Shown piece after piece: positions 1 to 7,409 of a DNA stretch of 36,740 bases. Position numbers and translations under genes: made by a program. The DNA is from CAISIP01 sp031403955. Its GTDB lineage: Bacteria; Pseudomonadota; Gammaproteobacteria; Burkholderiales; Burkholderiaceae_C. The stretch lies in the NCBI GenBank assembly GCA_031403955.1, contig JANNGR010000317.1, forward strand, positions 1 to 36,740, read 5' to 3'. Each line of letters begins with the position of its first letter. Position 1 is the stretch's first letter. Under the pieces are notes generated by a model. It saw nothing but the letters and a program-made list of their open reading frames with translations, was not told the origin of the DNA and ran no database searches.

Positions 1-1
1 C

Positions 2-676
2 TGCCTGATGGGCGAAAACGGCGTTCTATCAGGTGCCAGACCGGGCCTGGTGATCATCGATACGTCCACCAGCGAACCTGAATCGACCCAACAACTTGGC
101 CTCCAGTGTGCCCAACGCGGTGTCACGCTGGTGGACGCGCCACTGGCACGCTCGGCACCGGACGCGGAGCGCGGCAAACTCAATACCATGGTGGGCGCCA
201 CGCCGGAAGTGTTCGATCGCATCCAGCCGGTTCTGATGGCCTATTGCGAGAACATATTTCATGTCGGCGGTCCGGGCAACGGACACATCATCAAACTGCT
301 GAACAACTTCGTGGCGCAAGCTATCTGCACGGCGACCGCCGAGGCGTTTGCCGTGGGCGCCAAAGCGGGAGCGGATATGCGCCAACTGGTGAAGGTGATA
401 TCGGCTGGCGGCGTCAATTCGGGTTTGTTCCAGGCAATGGCAAAAACGCTGGATGGAGACTTCGGTGGCCTGACGTTTGAGCTCGACAATGCACGCAAGG
501 ACATGCGCTACTACGGCCATCTGGCCGAGATGGTGGTGGTTCCATCGCCCGTTGGGCAGGCGGTCCACCAGAGTTTGGCGACCGCATCGGCACTCGGGCA
601 CGGCCACAAATTCGTGCCGGCGCTTGTGACCGCGCAAGAACAACTCACCGGGGCGAGAATCGCTGCGCTGATTTGA
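2..676 (+). CDS. 3-hydroxyisobutyrate dehydrogenase-family NAD(P)-dependent oxidoreductase (3' part)
   Basis: The frame is open to the left edge, so the N-terminus is missing: the Rossmann GxGxxG nucleotide-binding motif and about 70-80 residues lie outside the window. What remains reads VIIDTSTSEP, then DAPLARSAPDAERGKLNTMVG, the end of the cofactor domain and the inter-domain segment of beta-hydroxyacid dehydrogenases. Next comes GGPGNGHIIKLLNNF, where the Lys in GxGxxxKxxxN is the family's catalytic residue. The rest is the all-alpha C-terminal domain. Family members oxidise 3-hydroxyisobutyrate, tartronate semialdehyde, sulfolactaldehyde or similar small beta-hydroxyacids in the cytosol. 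The substrate cannot be told from this fragment. It converges on the GNAT gene, with 36 bp between the two stop codons and no clear terminator. Confidence 0.85.
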   Translation, partial: CLMGENGVLSGARPGLVIIDTSTSEPESTQQLGLQCAQRGVTLVDAPLARSAPDAERGKLNTMVGATPEVFDRIQPVLMAYCENIFHVGGPGNGHIIKLLNNFVAQAICTATAEAFAVGAKAGADMRQLVKVISAGGVNSGLFQAMAKTLDGDFGGLTFELDNARKDMRYYGHLAEMVVVPSPVGQAVHQSLATASALGHGHKFVPALVTAQEQLTGARIAALI

Positions 677-712
677 CCTTCGGCCTGGTGAAGTTGAAAG
701 TTCCCCGGCTTT

Positions 713-1201
713 TCAGGCCAACGACTTCTGCAAAAACACCGCGTGACCCATGGCCGGGTTGAGCTGGTAAGACACAAAGCCGGCGCGCGAATACAACTTG
801 TTCGCGCTTTGGTTGCCGCAGAGCACTTCGAGCGTCAGTTTGCAGGCGCCGCGCTCCCGCGCTATTTGTTCTACCAGGGTCAACATTCGTTCAGCAACGC
901 GATGTCCGCGGTGACTTGCGACAACCGCCAGATCGTGCACGTTGACCAGTGGACGGCAGGCGAAGGTTGAAAATCCTTCCAGACAATTCGCCAGTCCCAC
1001 TGGCAACTCACCATCGAAGGCCAGTACGCTAAACGCCTGCGCTCGCGCGGCCAGCGCCGCAACAAGATTGGCACGCGCAAAGTCACCCAAAGGAGCGGCA
1101 CCGCCCGCCGGATCGCGCGCGTAGGCGTCCAGCATCGCCACCAACGCCCGGGCATGGGAAGGCTCGCGATAGTCCACGCGCACGACATTTATTTTCATCA
1201 T
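713..1201 (-). CDS. GNAT family N-acetyltransferase
   Basis: A 162-residue single-domain GNAT protein. The acetyl-CoA-binding core is visible around residues 88-150: a VHDLAVV strand, then the pyrophosphate loop SHRGHRVAE (a variant of Q/RxxGxG/A) and helix, then the LEVL strand and the NQSANKLYSRAGF segment typical of motif B. It should transfer an acetyl group from acetyl-CoA to an amine of unknown identity. It starts 18 bp after the glmM stop, so it is probably the last gene of the ftsH-folP-glmM operon. GlmM makes glucosamine-1-phosphate, but this is not GlmU: there is no nucleotidyltransferase or left-handed beta-helix. Two adjacent ATGs (1201 and 1198) could start it, and neither has a strong Shine-Dalgarno sequence. 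Confidence 0.85.
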   Translation of the reverse strand: MMKINVVRVDYREPSHARALVAMLDAYARDPAGGAAPLGDFARANLVAALAARAQAFSVLAFDGELPVGLANCLEGFSTFACRPLVNVHDLAVVASHRGHRVAERMLTLVEQIARERGACKLTLEVLCGNQSANKLYSRAGFVSYQLNPAMGHAVFLQKSLA

Positions 1202-1219
1202 CTGCCGCGCGATCCCGGC

Positions 1220-2551
1220 TCATGCGGCGAGCGTCAACACCAGCCGCTCGGCGCAAGACTGCGCCTGGGCTGGGTCACGCGCTTCGACCATCACACGCAA
1301 CAGCGGCTCAGTACCACTGGCCCGAATCAATACCCGTCCGGTGTCGCCAAGCTCGGAGCGAACTGACAGCGTCTCGATCTTGAGTTGTGTGTTGGACTTC
1401 CAGTCCTGGCCAGGGCGCAACCGCACATTGATCAATGCTTGTGGAAAGAGGGTCAAACTGGCTAACAATTGCGCCATCGTTTGACCACTTCGGACGCAGG
1501 CCTGCAGCACCTGCAGGGCCGAGATAATGCCGTCACCAGTCGTATGTTTGTCGAGCGCCAACAAGTGACCCGATCCCTCTCCACCCAAAATCCACTGGTT
1601 TTTTTCCAGCTCTTCGAGTACATAACGGTCACCCACCTTGGCACGCACAAAATGCACACCCCTGGCCTTGAGTGCGACCTCCACCGCCATGTTGGTCATC
1701 AGCGTGCCAACCACGCCCGGAACATGTTCGTCGCGTCCAAGCCGGTCGTCCGCCATCAAATACAGCAGTTCATCACCGTTGTACAGCCGGCCCAATGCGT
1801 CTACCAGCTGCAGGCGATCGGCGTCGCCGTCCAGTGCCACTCCATAGTCGGCCTGGTTTGCAATTACGGCTTCAACCAGTGCCTGCGGGTGTGTTGCGCC
1901 CACCTCGTGGTTGATATTTAGGCCGTCCGGAGCACAACCGATTTCCACCACTTCAGCGCCAAGTTCGTGAAATACCTTTGGCGCAACCTGGTACGCGGCA
2001 CCATGGGCCGCATCAACGACAATTTTCACGCCCTTGAGAGTTAGGTCGTTGGCAAACGTGCTCTTACAAAATTCAATGTAACGGCCTGCCGCGTCTTCCA
2101 GGCGCCGGGTCTTGCCCAGCGAGGCGGAGTCCGCCCATACCGGCGCTTCGTCCAGCGCCACCTCTACCGCCATTTCCCAGGCGTCGGGCAGTTTTGCACC
2201 CTGGGCACTGAAAAACTTGATGCCGTTGTCAGGAAACGCGTTATGACTGGCGCTAATAACGACCCCCAGCGAAGCGCGCTGTGCGCGCGTCAAATACGCC
2301 ACCCCGGGAGTCGGCAAGGGGCCCAGCAACAAGACATCCACGCCGGCAGAGTTGAAACCGCTTTCCAGGGCACTTTCCAGCATGTAACCCGAGATCCTGG
2401 TGTCCTTGCCGATCAGCACCGTTGGCCTGGCCTCGGAGCGTTTCAGAACGCGGCCAACGGCATGCGCCAGTCGAAGCACAAAGTCAGGCGTGATCGGCGC
2501 CCGGCCTACCGTCCCGCGAATACCGTCGGTACCAAAATATTTTCTTTTCAT
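1220..2551 (-). CDS. glmM: Phosphoglucosamine mutase GlmM
   Basis: GlmM interconverts glucosamine-6-phosphate and glucosamine-1-phosphate, the step before UDP-GlcNAc in peptidoglycan and lipopolysaccharide synthesis. The 443-residue product has the usual length and all landmarks of the alpha-D-phosphohexomutase family: the FGTDGIRG N-terminus; the phosphoserine loop ISASHN with the catalytic Ser at residue 102; the metal-binding DGDADR loop; the sugar-binding GEGSGH; and the C-terminal phosphate-binding RASGTEPLLRV. The ATG at 2551 is preceded by AAGGGA at good spacing. It follows folP by 40 bp in the conserved order ftsH-folP-glmM, which links cell-envelope proteolysis, folate and wall precursor supply. 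Expected to be essential and cytosolic. Confidence 0.97.
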   Translation of the reverse strand: MKRKYFGTDGIRGTVGRAPITPDFVLRLAHAVGRVLKRSEARPTVLIGKDTRISGYMLESALESGFNSAGVDVLLLGPLPTPGVAYLTRAQRASLGVVISASHNAFPDNGIKFFSAQGAKLPDAWEMAVEVALDEAPVWADSASLGKTRRLEDAAGRYIEFCKSTFANDLTLKGVKIVVDAAHGAAYQVAPKVFHELGAEVVEIGCAPDGLNINHEVGATHPQALVEAVIANQADYGVALDGDADRLQLVDALGRLYNGDELLYLMADDRLGRDEHVPGVVGTLMTNMAVEVALKARGVHFVRAKVGDRYVLEELEKNQWILGGEGSGHLLALDKHTTGDGIISALQVLQACVRSGQTMAQLLASLTLFPQALINVRLRPGQDWKSNTQLKIETLSVRSELGDTGRVLIRASGTEPLLRVMVEARDPAQAQSCAERLVLTLAA

Positions 2552-2591
2552 CAGTGTTCCCTTTTTGCTGCTTGATATGTTTTGTCGTTAC

Positions 2592-3437
2592 TCAAAGGAT
2601 GGCGTTGAGAACCGCCAGAGCCTGAACCGTCTCACGGACGTCGTGCACGCGCACAATCCGCGCACCCCGTTCGACCGCCAGCAGAGCCGCCGCCACACTG
2701 GGAACCAGCCGGGCCCGGTTGTCCAGCGTCGCGGCGCTGGAAAGCGAGGTGCCCGTAACGGCGACCAGCGAGGACTTGCGCGACCAGCCGGCCAGCAACG
2801 GATACCCACCAGCGAGCAGTTCTCGTTGGCGCGAAAGCAAATTGAAATTTTGCGCTACCGTTTTGCCAAACCCGATACCCGGGTCAATGACGATTTGCGC
2901 CTTGTCCAGGCCCAGGCGCTGCAAATCAAGCGCCACTCCAATCAGGAAGGACAGTACCTGCGGCACTACGTCGCCCTGCATCGGTTGCAGTTGCATGGTC
3001 CGTGGCTCGCCGTGCATATGCATTAGACATACACCGCAGTCCGGATAACGCGCCACCAATTGCGCCGCGCCAGGCTGGCGCAGGGCCCATATGTCGTTAA
3101 TTATGTCGGCACCAAGGTCCAACACCGCCTGCATCACTTGAGGCTTGTACGTATCCACCGACACCGGAACGCCGAACGTCACTGCGCCGCGCACGACTGG
3201 CAACACGCGGGCGAGCTCTTCTTCCAGTGGCAGTGGCAACGCGCCCGGACGGCTGGACTCGCCACCGATATCCAGCAGGTGCGCACCTTCGCCAAGCAGC
3301 TTTTCGCAGTGTTTCAGCGCGGCCAGCGCGGATCGGTGTTGTCCGCCATCGGAAAACGAATCAGGCGTCACATTCACGATCCCCATTACGCGCGGGCTTG
3401 CGATATCAAGCGCGAATCGGGATGTCTGCCAGATCAT
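2592..3437 (-). CDS. folP: Dihydropteroate synthase FolP
   Basis: FolP condenses p-aminobenzoate with 6-hydroxymethyl-dihydropterin pyrophosphate in folate synthesis and is the sulfonamide target. The protein has the two DHPS signatures: MGIVNVTPDSFSDGG near the N-terminus and GxSxRPGA (DIGGESSRPGALPL) a little later. Asn and Asp pterin-site residues sit in the middle (VSVDTYK, ADIINDIWAL) and the SRKSS loop follows (AGWSRKSSL). I chose the ATG at 3437 (281 residues), because MIWQTSRFALD lines up with the start of known FolP proteins. The frame stays open to an ATG at 3482, but that adds 15 residues translated through a C(UUCG)G hairpin and has no Shine-Dalgarno. The gene lies 63 bp after ftsH. 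Confidence 0.96.
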   Translation of the reverse strand: MIWQTSRFALDIASPRVMGIVNVTPDSFSDGGQHRSALAALKHCEKLLGEGAHLLDIGGESSRPGALPLPLEEELARVLPVVRGAVTFGVPVSVDTYKPQVMQAVLDLGADIINDIWALRQPGAAQLVARYPDCGVCLMHMHGEPRTMQLQPMQGDVVPQVLSFLIGVALDLQRLGLDKAQIVIDPGIGFGKTVAQNFNLLSRQRELLAGGYPLLAGWSRKSSLVAVTGTSLSSAATLDNRARLVPSVAAALLAVERGARIVRVHDVRETVQALAVLNAIL

Positions 3438-3451
3438 GGAAGTCCAAAAGA

Positions 3452-3469
3452 ATGGGGCCGAAGCCCCAT
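3452..3469 (-). terminator. UUCG-capped hairpin between ftsH and folP (attenuator-like)
   Basis: Read on the minus strand this is a perfect 7-bp stem, ATGGGGC / GCCCCAT, closed by a C(TTCG)G tetraloop and followed by TCTTTTGG. The stem is stable but the U-tract is short, so partial termination or RNA-end protection downstream of ftsH is more likely than full termination. folP starts 15 bp after the stem. Confidence 0.55.
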
Positions 3470-3500
3470 ATGTGATCGTCACGCAACCGGATGCGGCTGC

Positions 3501-5414
3501 TCAGGCAACGGTGGGCGCAGGGTCCGGAGACACAGCGGGCGTCCCGCCCGATCCGCCGCCCGCCGCCGGCACACGCGGTGTCCAGTCTTTGGGCGGCCGC
3601 GGCTCCTTACCCGCCATGATGTCGTCCAGTTGGTCGCTATCTATCGTTTCCCATTCGAGCAGGGCTTTAGCCATTGCATGCATCTTGTCCTGGTTGTCTT
3701 CGATCAACTTGCGCGCCAGCGAATACTGCTGGTCGATAATGCGCCGCACCTCGGAGTCAACCTTCTGCATCGTCTGTTCACTCATGTTGGTGGTCTTGGT
3801 AATCGAGCGGCCAAGAAACACTTCACCTTCATTTTCGGCATATACCATTGGACCCAGCGCGTCGGTCATGCCATAACGCGTCACCATGTCGCGCGCAATC
3901 TGCGTGGCGCGCTCGAAATCATTGCTCGCCCCGGTTGTCATCTGATGCATGAAAACCTCTTCGGCGATACGCCCACCAAACAACATGCTGATCTGGTTGA
4001 GCATATAGTCACTGTCGTAGCTGTACCTGTCCTGTGCCGGCAAGCTCATCGTGACGCCCAACGCACGGCCGCGCGGAATGATCGTCACCTTATGAACTGG
4101 ATCACATTTTGGCAGCAGCTTACCAATCAAGGCATGCCCCGACTCGTGATACGCGGTATTGATGCGCTCGCTTTCGGGCATCACCATGCTCTTGCGCTCA
4201 GGGCCCATCAAGATCTTGTCTTTGGCCTTTTCAAAGTCCTGCATCTCCACCACACGGGCGCTACGCCGGGCCGCCATCAGCGCGGCTTCATTGCAAAGAT
4301 TCGCCAAGTCGGCGCCCGACATGCCGGGTGTGCCGCGCGCAATGATATTGGAACTGACGTCCTGACCCAGCGGCACCTTACGCATATGCACGTTCAGGAT
4401 CTGCTCGCGACCTCGAATGTCGGGCAAGGTCACATACACCTGGCGGTCAAACCTGCCCGGTCGCAGCAGCGCTGCGTCAAGGATGTCCGGACGGTTGGTG
4501 GCTGCCACCACAATCACCCCGACATTGGTTTCGAATCCATCCATCTCTACCAGCATCTGGTTAAGCGTCTGCTCGCGCTCGTCATTTCCGCCGCCAAGAC
4601 CAGCACCACGCTGGCGGCCGACGGCGTCTATCTCGTCAATGAAAATGATGCAGGGCGCATTCTTCTTGGCGTTGTCGAACATGTCGCGGACGCGGGCCGC
4701 ACCGACACCCACAAACATCTCCACAAAATCCGAACCGGAGATCGAGAAAAAAGGAACCTTGGCCTCACCGGCAATACCTTTTGCCAGCAGCGTCTTGCCC
4801 GTGCCCGGAGGGCCGACGAGTAACAACCCGCGCGGAATGCGGCCGCCGAGCTTCTGGAACCGCTGCGGGTCTTTAAGGAAGTCCACTACCTCTTTGACCT
4901 CCTCCTTGGCCTCATCGCACCCGGCGACATCGGCGAATGTCACCTGGTTGGTATTTTCATCGAGCATGCGCGCCTTGCTCTTGCCGAAGCTGAAAGCGCC
5001 GCCTTTGCCACCACCCTGCATTTGCCGCATGAAGTAGACCCACACTCCAATTAACAGCAGCATCGGTCCCCAACTCACCAGCAAGGTCATAAGTAGGGAA
5101 CCTTCCTCACGTGGTTTGACATCAAACTTGACACCATTGGCAATCAAGTCACCTACCAAGCCACGATCAAGGTAAGTTGCGGTGGTGCGAACCTTGCGGT
5201 CTTCATTGGTGATCGCGATTATCTCGGTGCCACCTTGGCCTTCCTGGATGATGGCGCTCTTGATTCGTTTGCCGCGCACTTCCTCCAGGAAATCCGAATA
5301 ACCAAGATACCCGGCGTTGGCGGCACCGCGGGTATCGAACTGTTTGAAAACAGTGAACAAGACCAAGGCAATGACCAGCCATACGGCGACTTTAGAAAAC
5401 CACTGATTATTCAA
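3501..5414 (-). CDS. ftsH: ATP-dependent zinc metalloprotease FtsH
   Basis: Membrane-anchored AAA+ protease that degrades misfolded membrane proteins and regulatory targets; in relatives it controls LpxC and sigma-32 levels. Two N-terminal membrane segments (about residues 8-24 and 107-129) flank a periplasmic domain. The AAA module has Walker A GPPGTGKT at 201-208, Walker B IIFIDEID at 256-263 and the arginine-finger region NRPDILDAALLRPGRFDR. The zinc site HESGH is at 423-427. The C-terminus is Gly/Pro-rich and ends PAPTVA. I place the start at the TTG at 5414 (637 residues, MNNQWFSK...), since GGAG lies six bases upstream. The frame also contains a TTG at 5426, which would put the Shine-Dalgarno inside the gene. 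It is followed by folP and glmM. Confidence 0.96.
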   Translation of the reverse strand: MNNQWFSKVAVWLVIALVLFTVFKQFDTRGAANAGYLGYSDFLEEVRGKRIKSAIIQEGQGGTEIIAITNEDRKVRTTATYLDRGLVGDLIANGVKFDVKPREEGSLLMTLLVSWGPMLLLIGVWVYFMRQMQGGGKGGAFSFGKSKARMLDENTNQVTFADVAGCDEAKEEVKEVVDFLKDPQRFQKLGGRIPRGLLLVGPPGTGKTLLAKGIAGEAKVPFFSISGSDFVEMFVGVGAARVRDMFDNAKKNAPCIIFIDEIDAVGRQRGAGLGGGNDEREQTLNQMLVEMDGFETNVGVIVVAATNRPDILDAALLRPGRFDRQVYVTLPDIRGREQILNVHMRKVPLGQDVSSNIIARGTPGMSGADLANLCNEAALMAARRSARVVEMQDFEKAKDKILMGPERKSMVMPESERINTAYHESGHALIGKLLPKCDPVHKVTIIPRGRALGVTMSLPAQDRYSYDSDYMLNQISMLFGGRIAEEVFMHQMTTGASNDFERATQIARDMVTRYGMTDALGPMVYAENEGEVFLGRSITKTTNMSEQTMQKVDSEVRRIIDQQYSLARKLIEDNQDKMHAMAKALLEWETIDSDQLDDIMAGKEPRPPKDWTPRVPAAGGGSGGTPAVSPDPAPTVA

Positions 5415-5420
5415 GCGAAG

Positions 5421-5424
5421 CTCC
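5421..5424 (-). promoter_or_regulatory. Ribosome-binding site that fixes the TTG start of ftsH
   Basis: On the minus strand GGAG is followed by a 6-base spacer and TTG AAT AAT CAG. No ATG or GTG is available nearby in frame, so this motif decides the start codon at 5414 and indicates a UUG-initiated FtsH. Confidence 0.7.
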
Positions 5425-5577
5425 AATTACCGGGCAACAGAAAAGACAACACACACTTGCGCCCCATTTTAGGCGTTTCAAGCCGTGGCATGCGTGATAT
5501 TGAGCCGTTCAACCGCAGTTGGTAGAAGGTAATTGCTACAGTTCTTAACACTTTTGAGGCAATTGGATGCACGCTAC

Positions 5578-6252
5578 CTAGTCACCTTTCAGACCAATGC
5601 CGACCAAAAAAGTCTCTGACGATTTGTCCCGTGACGCCTTGGGTTTGATCGGCTTTACCACCAGGAACGATTCCTTGAACCGCTTCACCAGTTGGCTGTA
5701 ACCGCTGCCATGGAACACCTTGACGACCAAGGCGCCTTTGGGTTTCATGTGGTTTTGACTAAAGTCAAGAGCCAACTCAACCAGATTTGCCATCCGCGAT
5801 GCGTCCGCGGACGTTATGCCGGAAAGGTTTGGCGCCATGTCCGATACCACCACGTCCGCCAGTCTGCCGTTCATTGCATCGGCAAGTTGGCGCAATACCA
5901 ATGGCTCCCGGAAATCACCTTGCAGGAAGGTGGCGCCTTCGACAGGCTCCATTGGCAGGACGTCCAACGCGATGATCGCGCCATTGAGCGCCCCTACGGC
6001 CGCGCCACCGCCGGTCGCGGTCCTTGGCGACAACTTATGACGAACATATTGACTCCAGGCACCAGGCGAAGACCCAAGATCAACTACGAGGTCGCCTGGC
6101 TTGATCAAGTGCAAAGCCTCATCGATCTCCTTGAGTTTGTAGGCGGCGCGGGCGCGATAACCCTCCCGCTTCGCCAATTTGACGTACGGGTCATTGACAT
6201 GGTCATTCAACCACGCCCTATTGACCTTTTTGCTCCTGGTCCTGGTTTTCAT
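5578..6252 (-). CDS. rlmE: 23S rRNA (uridine2552-2'-O)-methyltransferase RlmE
   Basis: RlmE (RrmJ/FtsJ) methylates the 2'-OH of U2552 in the A-loop of 23S rRNA late in 50S assembly, and is heat-inducible in relatives. The K-D-K-E catalytic tetrad is present: Lys39 (AAYKLKEID), Asp138 (VVSDMAPNLSG), Lys178 (LVVKVFHG) and Glu213 (SSETFLVG). The SAM-binding loop DLGSSPGAWSQ is at 59-69. I use the ATG at 6252 (224 residues, MKTRTRSKK...), which has AAGGCGG just upstream; a GTG at 6279 would add nine residues. A Gly/Ala-rich stretch at about 74-90 enlarges the loop after the first Rossmann strand compared with E. coli. It precedes ftsH by 163 bp, as in many proteobacteria. Confidence 0.95.
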   Translation of the reverse strand: MKTRTRSKKVNRAWLNDHVNDPYVKLAKREGYRARAAYKLKEIDEALHLIKPGDLVVDLGSSPGAWSQYVRHKLSPRTATGGGAAVGALNGAIIALDVLPMEPVEGATFLQGDFREPLVLRQLADAMNGRLADVVVSDMAPNLSGITSADASRMANLVELALDFSQNHMKPKGALVVKVFHGSGYSQLVKRFKESFLVVKPIKPKASRDKSSETFLVGIGLKGD

Positions 6253-6315
6253 TTCCGCCTTCGGTAGCCACACACGCACTCATGATTGACGCAGTGCGGA
6301 GCTAGCTGGCCCGGT

Positions 6316-6344
6316 TTTTCAGGCCGATTTGTTCGGCCGATAAT
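6316..6344 (+). promoter_or_regulatory. Putative sigma-70 promoter of yhbY
   Basis: TTTTCA (6316-6321) and GATAAT (6339-6344) are separated by 17 bp. This is 4/6 and 5/6 agreement with the consensus -35 and -10 boxes. The expected transcription start, about seven bases after the -10 box, falls on the yhbY ATG at 6351. Prediction from sequence only. Confidence 0.45.
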
Positions 6345-6350
6345 AGTCAT

Positions 6351-6824
6351 ATGCCCAAAATTCAACTGAGCGCAGCGCAACGAAAGGACCATCGCTCGCA
6401 GGCCCATCATCTGAACCCGGTCGTCATGATCGGCTCTGACGGATTGACCGCGGCCGTCACGAAAGCAATAGAAGCGGCGCTGGACGCCCATGGGTTGATC
6501 AAGATTCGGGTATTTTCAGACGACCGCGCGCAACGCGAAGCCCTATTTGACACCCTGGCGAACGAACTTGGCGCCGCGCCGATTCAACACATCGGCAAGT
6601 TGCTGGTTCTGTGGCGACCAATGCCGGCCAAGGAACCGGCGCCCGCGCAAGACCGGATGCCAGGCCCACGCGAAGTCAAGGTGCTCAAATACAGCCAGCG
6701 AGGCGGCCAGCGGCCGGAAGTTCGAACCCTGCGCGTTTTGGGAAACCAGCGGCTGACTCCAGGTGGCCAGATCAAACGCGCCAAGCCGAGACAGGCCAGC
6801 ATCAAGAAGCGCAGTCAAACCTGA
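6351..6824 (+). CDS. yhbY: YhbY-type CRM-domain RNA-binding protein
   Basis: The first ~97 residues match the stand-alone CRM domain of E. coli YhbY, a protein associated with pre-50S ribosomal particles. Visible landmarks are LSAAQRKDHRSQAHHLNPVVMIGSDGLT (with the GxxG loop GSDG), the IEAALDAHGLIKIRV strand-helix, and IGKLLVLWRP. A basic, Gln/Arg/Pro-rich tail of about 60 residues follows (ending KPRQASIKKRSQT); E. coli lacks it and it is probably disordered and RNA-binding. The gene is divergent from rlmE, so two large-subunit assembly factors share a 98-bp intergenic region. It has no Shine-Dalgarno and may be leaderless. It converges on greA with 35 bp between stops. Confidence 0.9.
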   Translation: MPKIQLSAAQRKDHRSQAHHLNPVVMIGSDGLTAAVTKAIEAALDAHGLIKIRVFSDDRAQREALFDTLANELGAAPIQHIGKLLVLWRPMPAKEPAPAQDRMPGPREVKVLKYSQRGGQRPEVRTLRVLGNQRLTPGGQIKRAKPRQASIKKRSQT

Positions 6825-6859
6825 GCGCCGCAATCCAGAGCGGCCCGGCAAACATATCT

Positions 6860-7336
6860 TCAAAGATAGTTGACGGCAACGATTTCGAACCTGCGCGTGC
6901 CGCCAGGAGCCCGCACTTCGGCCGTGTCGCCTTCTTCCTTGCCGATCAAGGCGCGCGCGATCGGACTACTGATATTCACCAGGCCCAGCTTCAGATCGGC
7001 CTCATCTTCGCCAACAATCTGGTACTTGACGAGGTCACCTGAAGACTCGTCTTCCAGCTCGACCGTGGCACCAAAAACCACGCGGCCCCCGGCATCCACG
7101 GTGCTCGGGTCGATCACCTGGGCGGCCGACAACTTTCCCTCCACCTCCTGGATGCGGCCCTCAATGAATCCCTGCCGGTCCTTGGCCGCCTCATATTCCG
7201 CGTTCTCGCTCAGGTCGCCCTGCGCGCGTGCCTCCGCAATGGCATTGATGACCCACGGACGGTCGACGGTCTTGAGCCGATGTAGCTCGGTCTTGAGCTT
7301 TTCAGCTCCGCGCTTGGTAATAGGTATGGTTGCCAT
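6860..7336 (-). CDS. greA: Transcription elongation factor GreA
   Basis: GreA enters the secondary channel of RNA polymerase and stimulates cleavage of backtracked transcripts. The 158-residue length is exactly typical. The N-terminal coiled-coil begins MATIPITKRGAEKLKTEL and carries the acidic tip GDLSENAEY, whose Asp and Glu are the residues that help hold the catalytic metal. The C-terminal FKBP-like domain follows (VVFGATVELED ... YQIVGEDEAD ... ISSPIARALIGKEEGD). The frame extends upstream to 7456 within the carB end, but the ATG at 7336 matches the family N-terminus. It follows carB by 73 bp, the usual order in Burkholderiales. No terminator is obvious after it. Confidence 0.96.
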   Translation of the reverse strand: MATIPITKRGAEKLKTELHRLKTVDRPWVINAIAEARAQGDLSENAEYEAAKDRQGFIEGRIQEVEGKLSAAQVIDPSTVDAGGRVVFGATVELEDESSGDLVKYQIVGEDEADLKLGLVNISSPIARALIGKEEGDTAEVRAPGGTRRFEIVAVNYL

Positions 7337-7409
7337 GTAAGAAACTGGTCGGAAACAGCCGGGACAGCGCTGCGCGAATACACAGAGCGGGCCGCGGCGG
7401 GAGTGCGGA

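Noticed and set aside
3060..4823. A 587-codon open frame on the plus strand opposite ftsH and folP
   Set aside because: It lies fully antisense to two strongly identified genes and its translation (rich in His, Arg, Gln) shows no domain. Long antisense frames are common in G+C-rich coding DNA.
5415..5577. Possible sigma-32 heat-shock promoter before ftsH (CTTGAAA on the minus strand)
   Set aside because: The CTTGAAA element is present but nothing resembling CCCCATNT follows at 13-15 bp, so the sequence does not support it.
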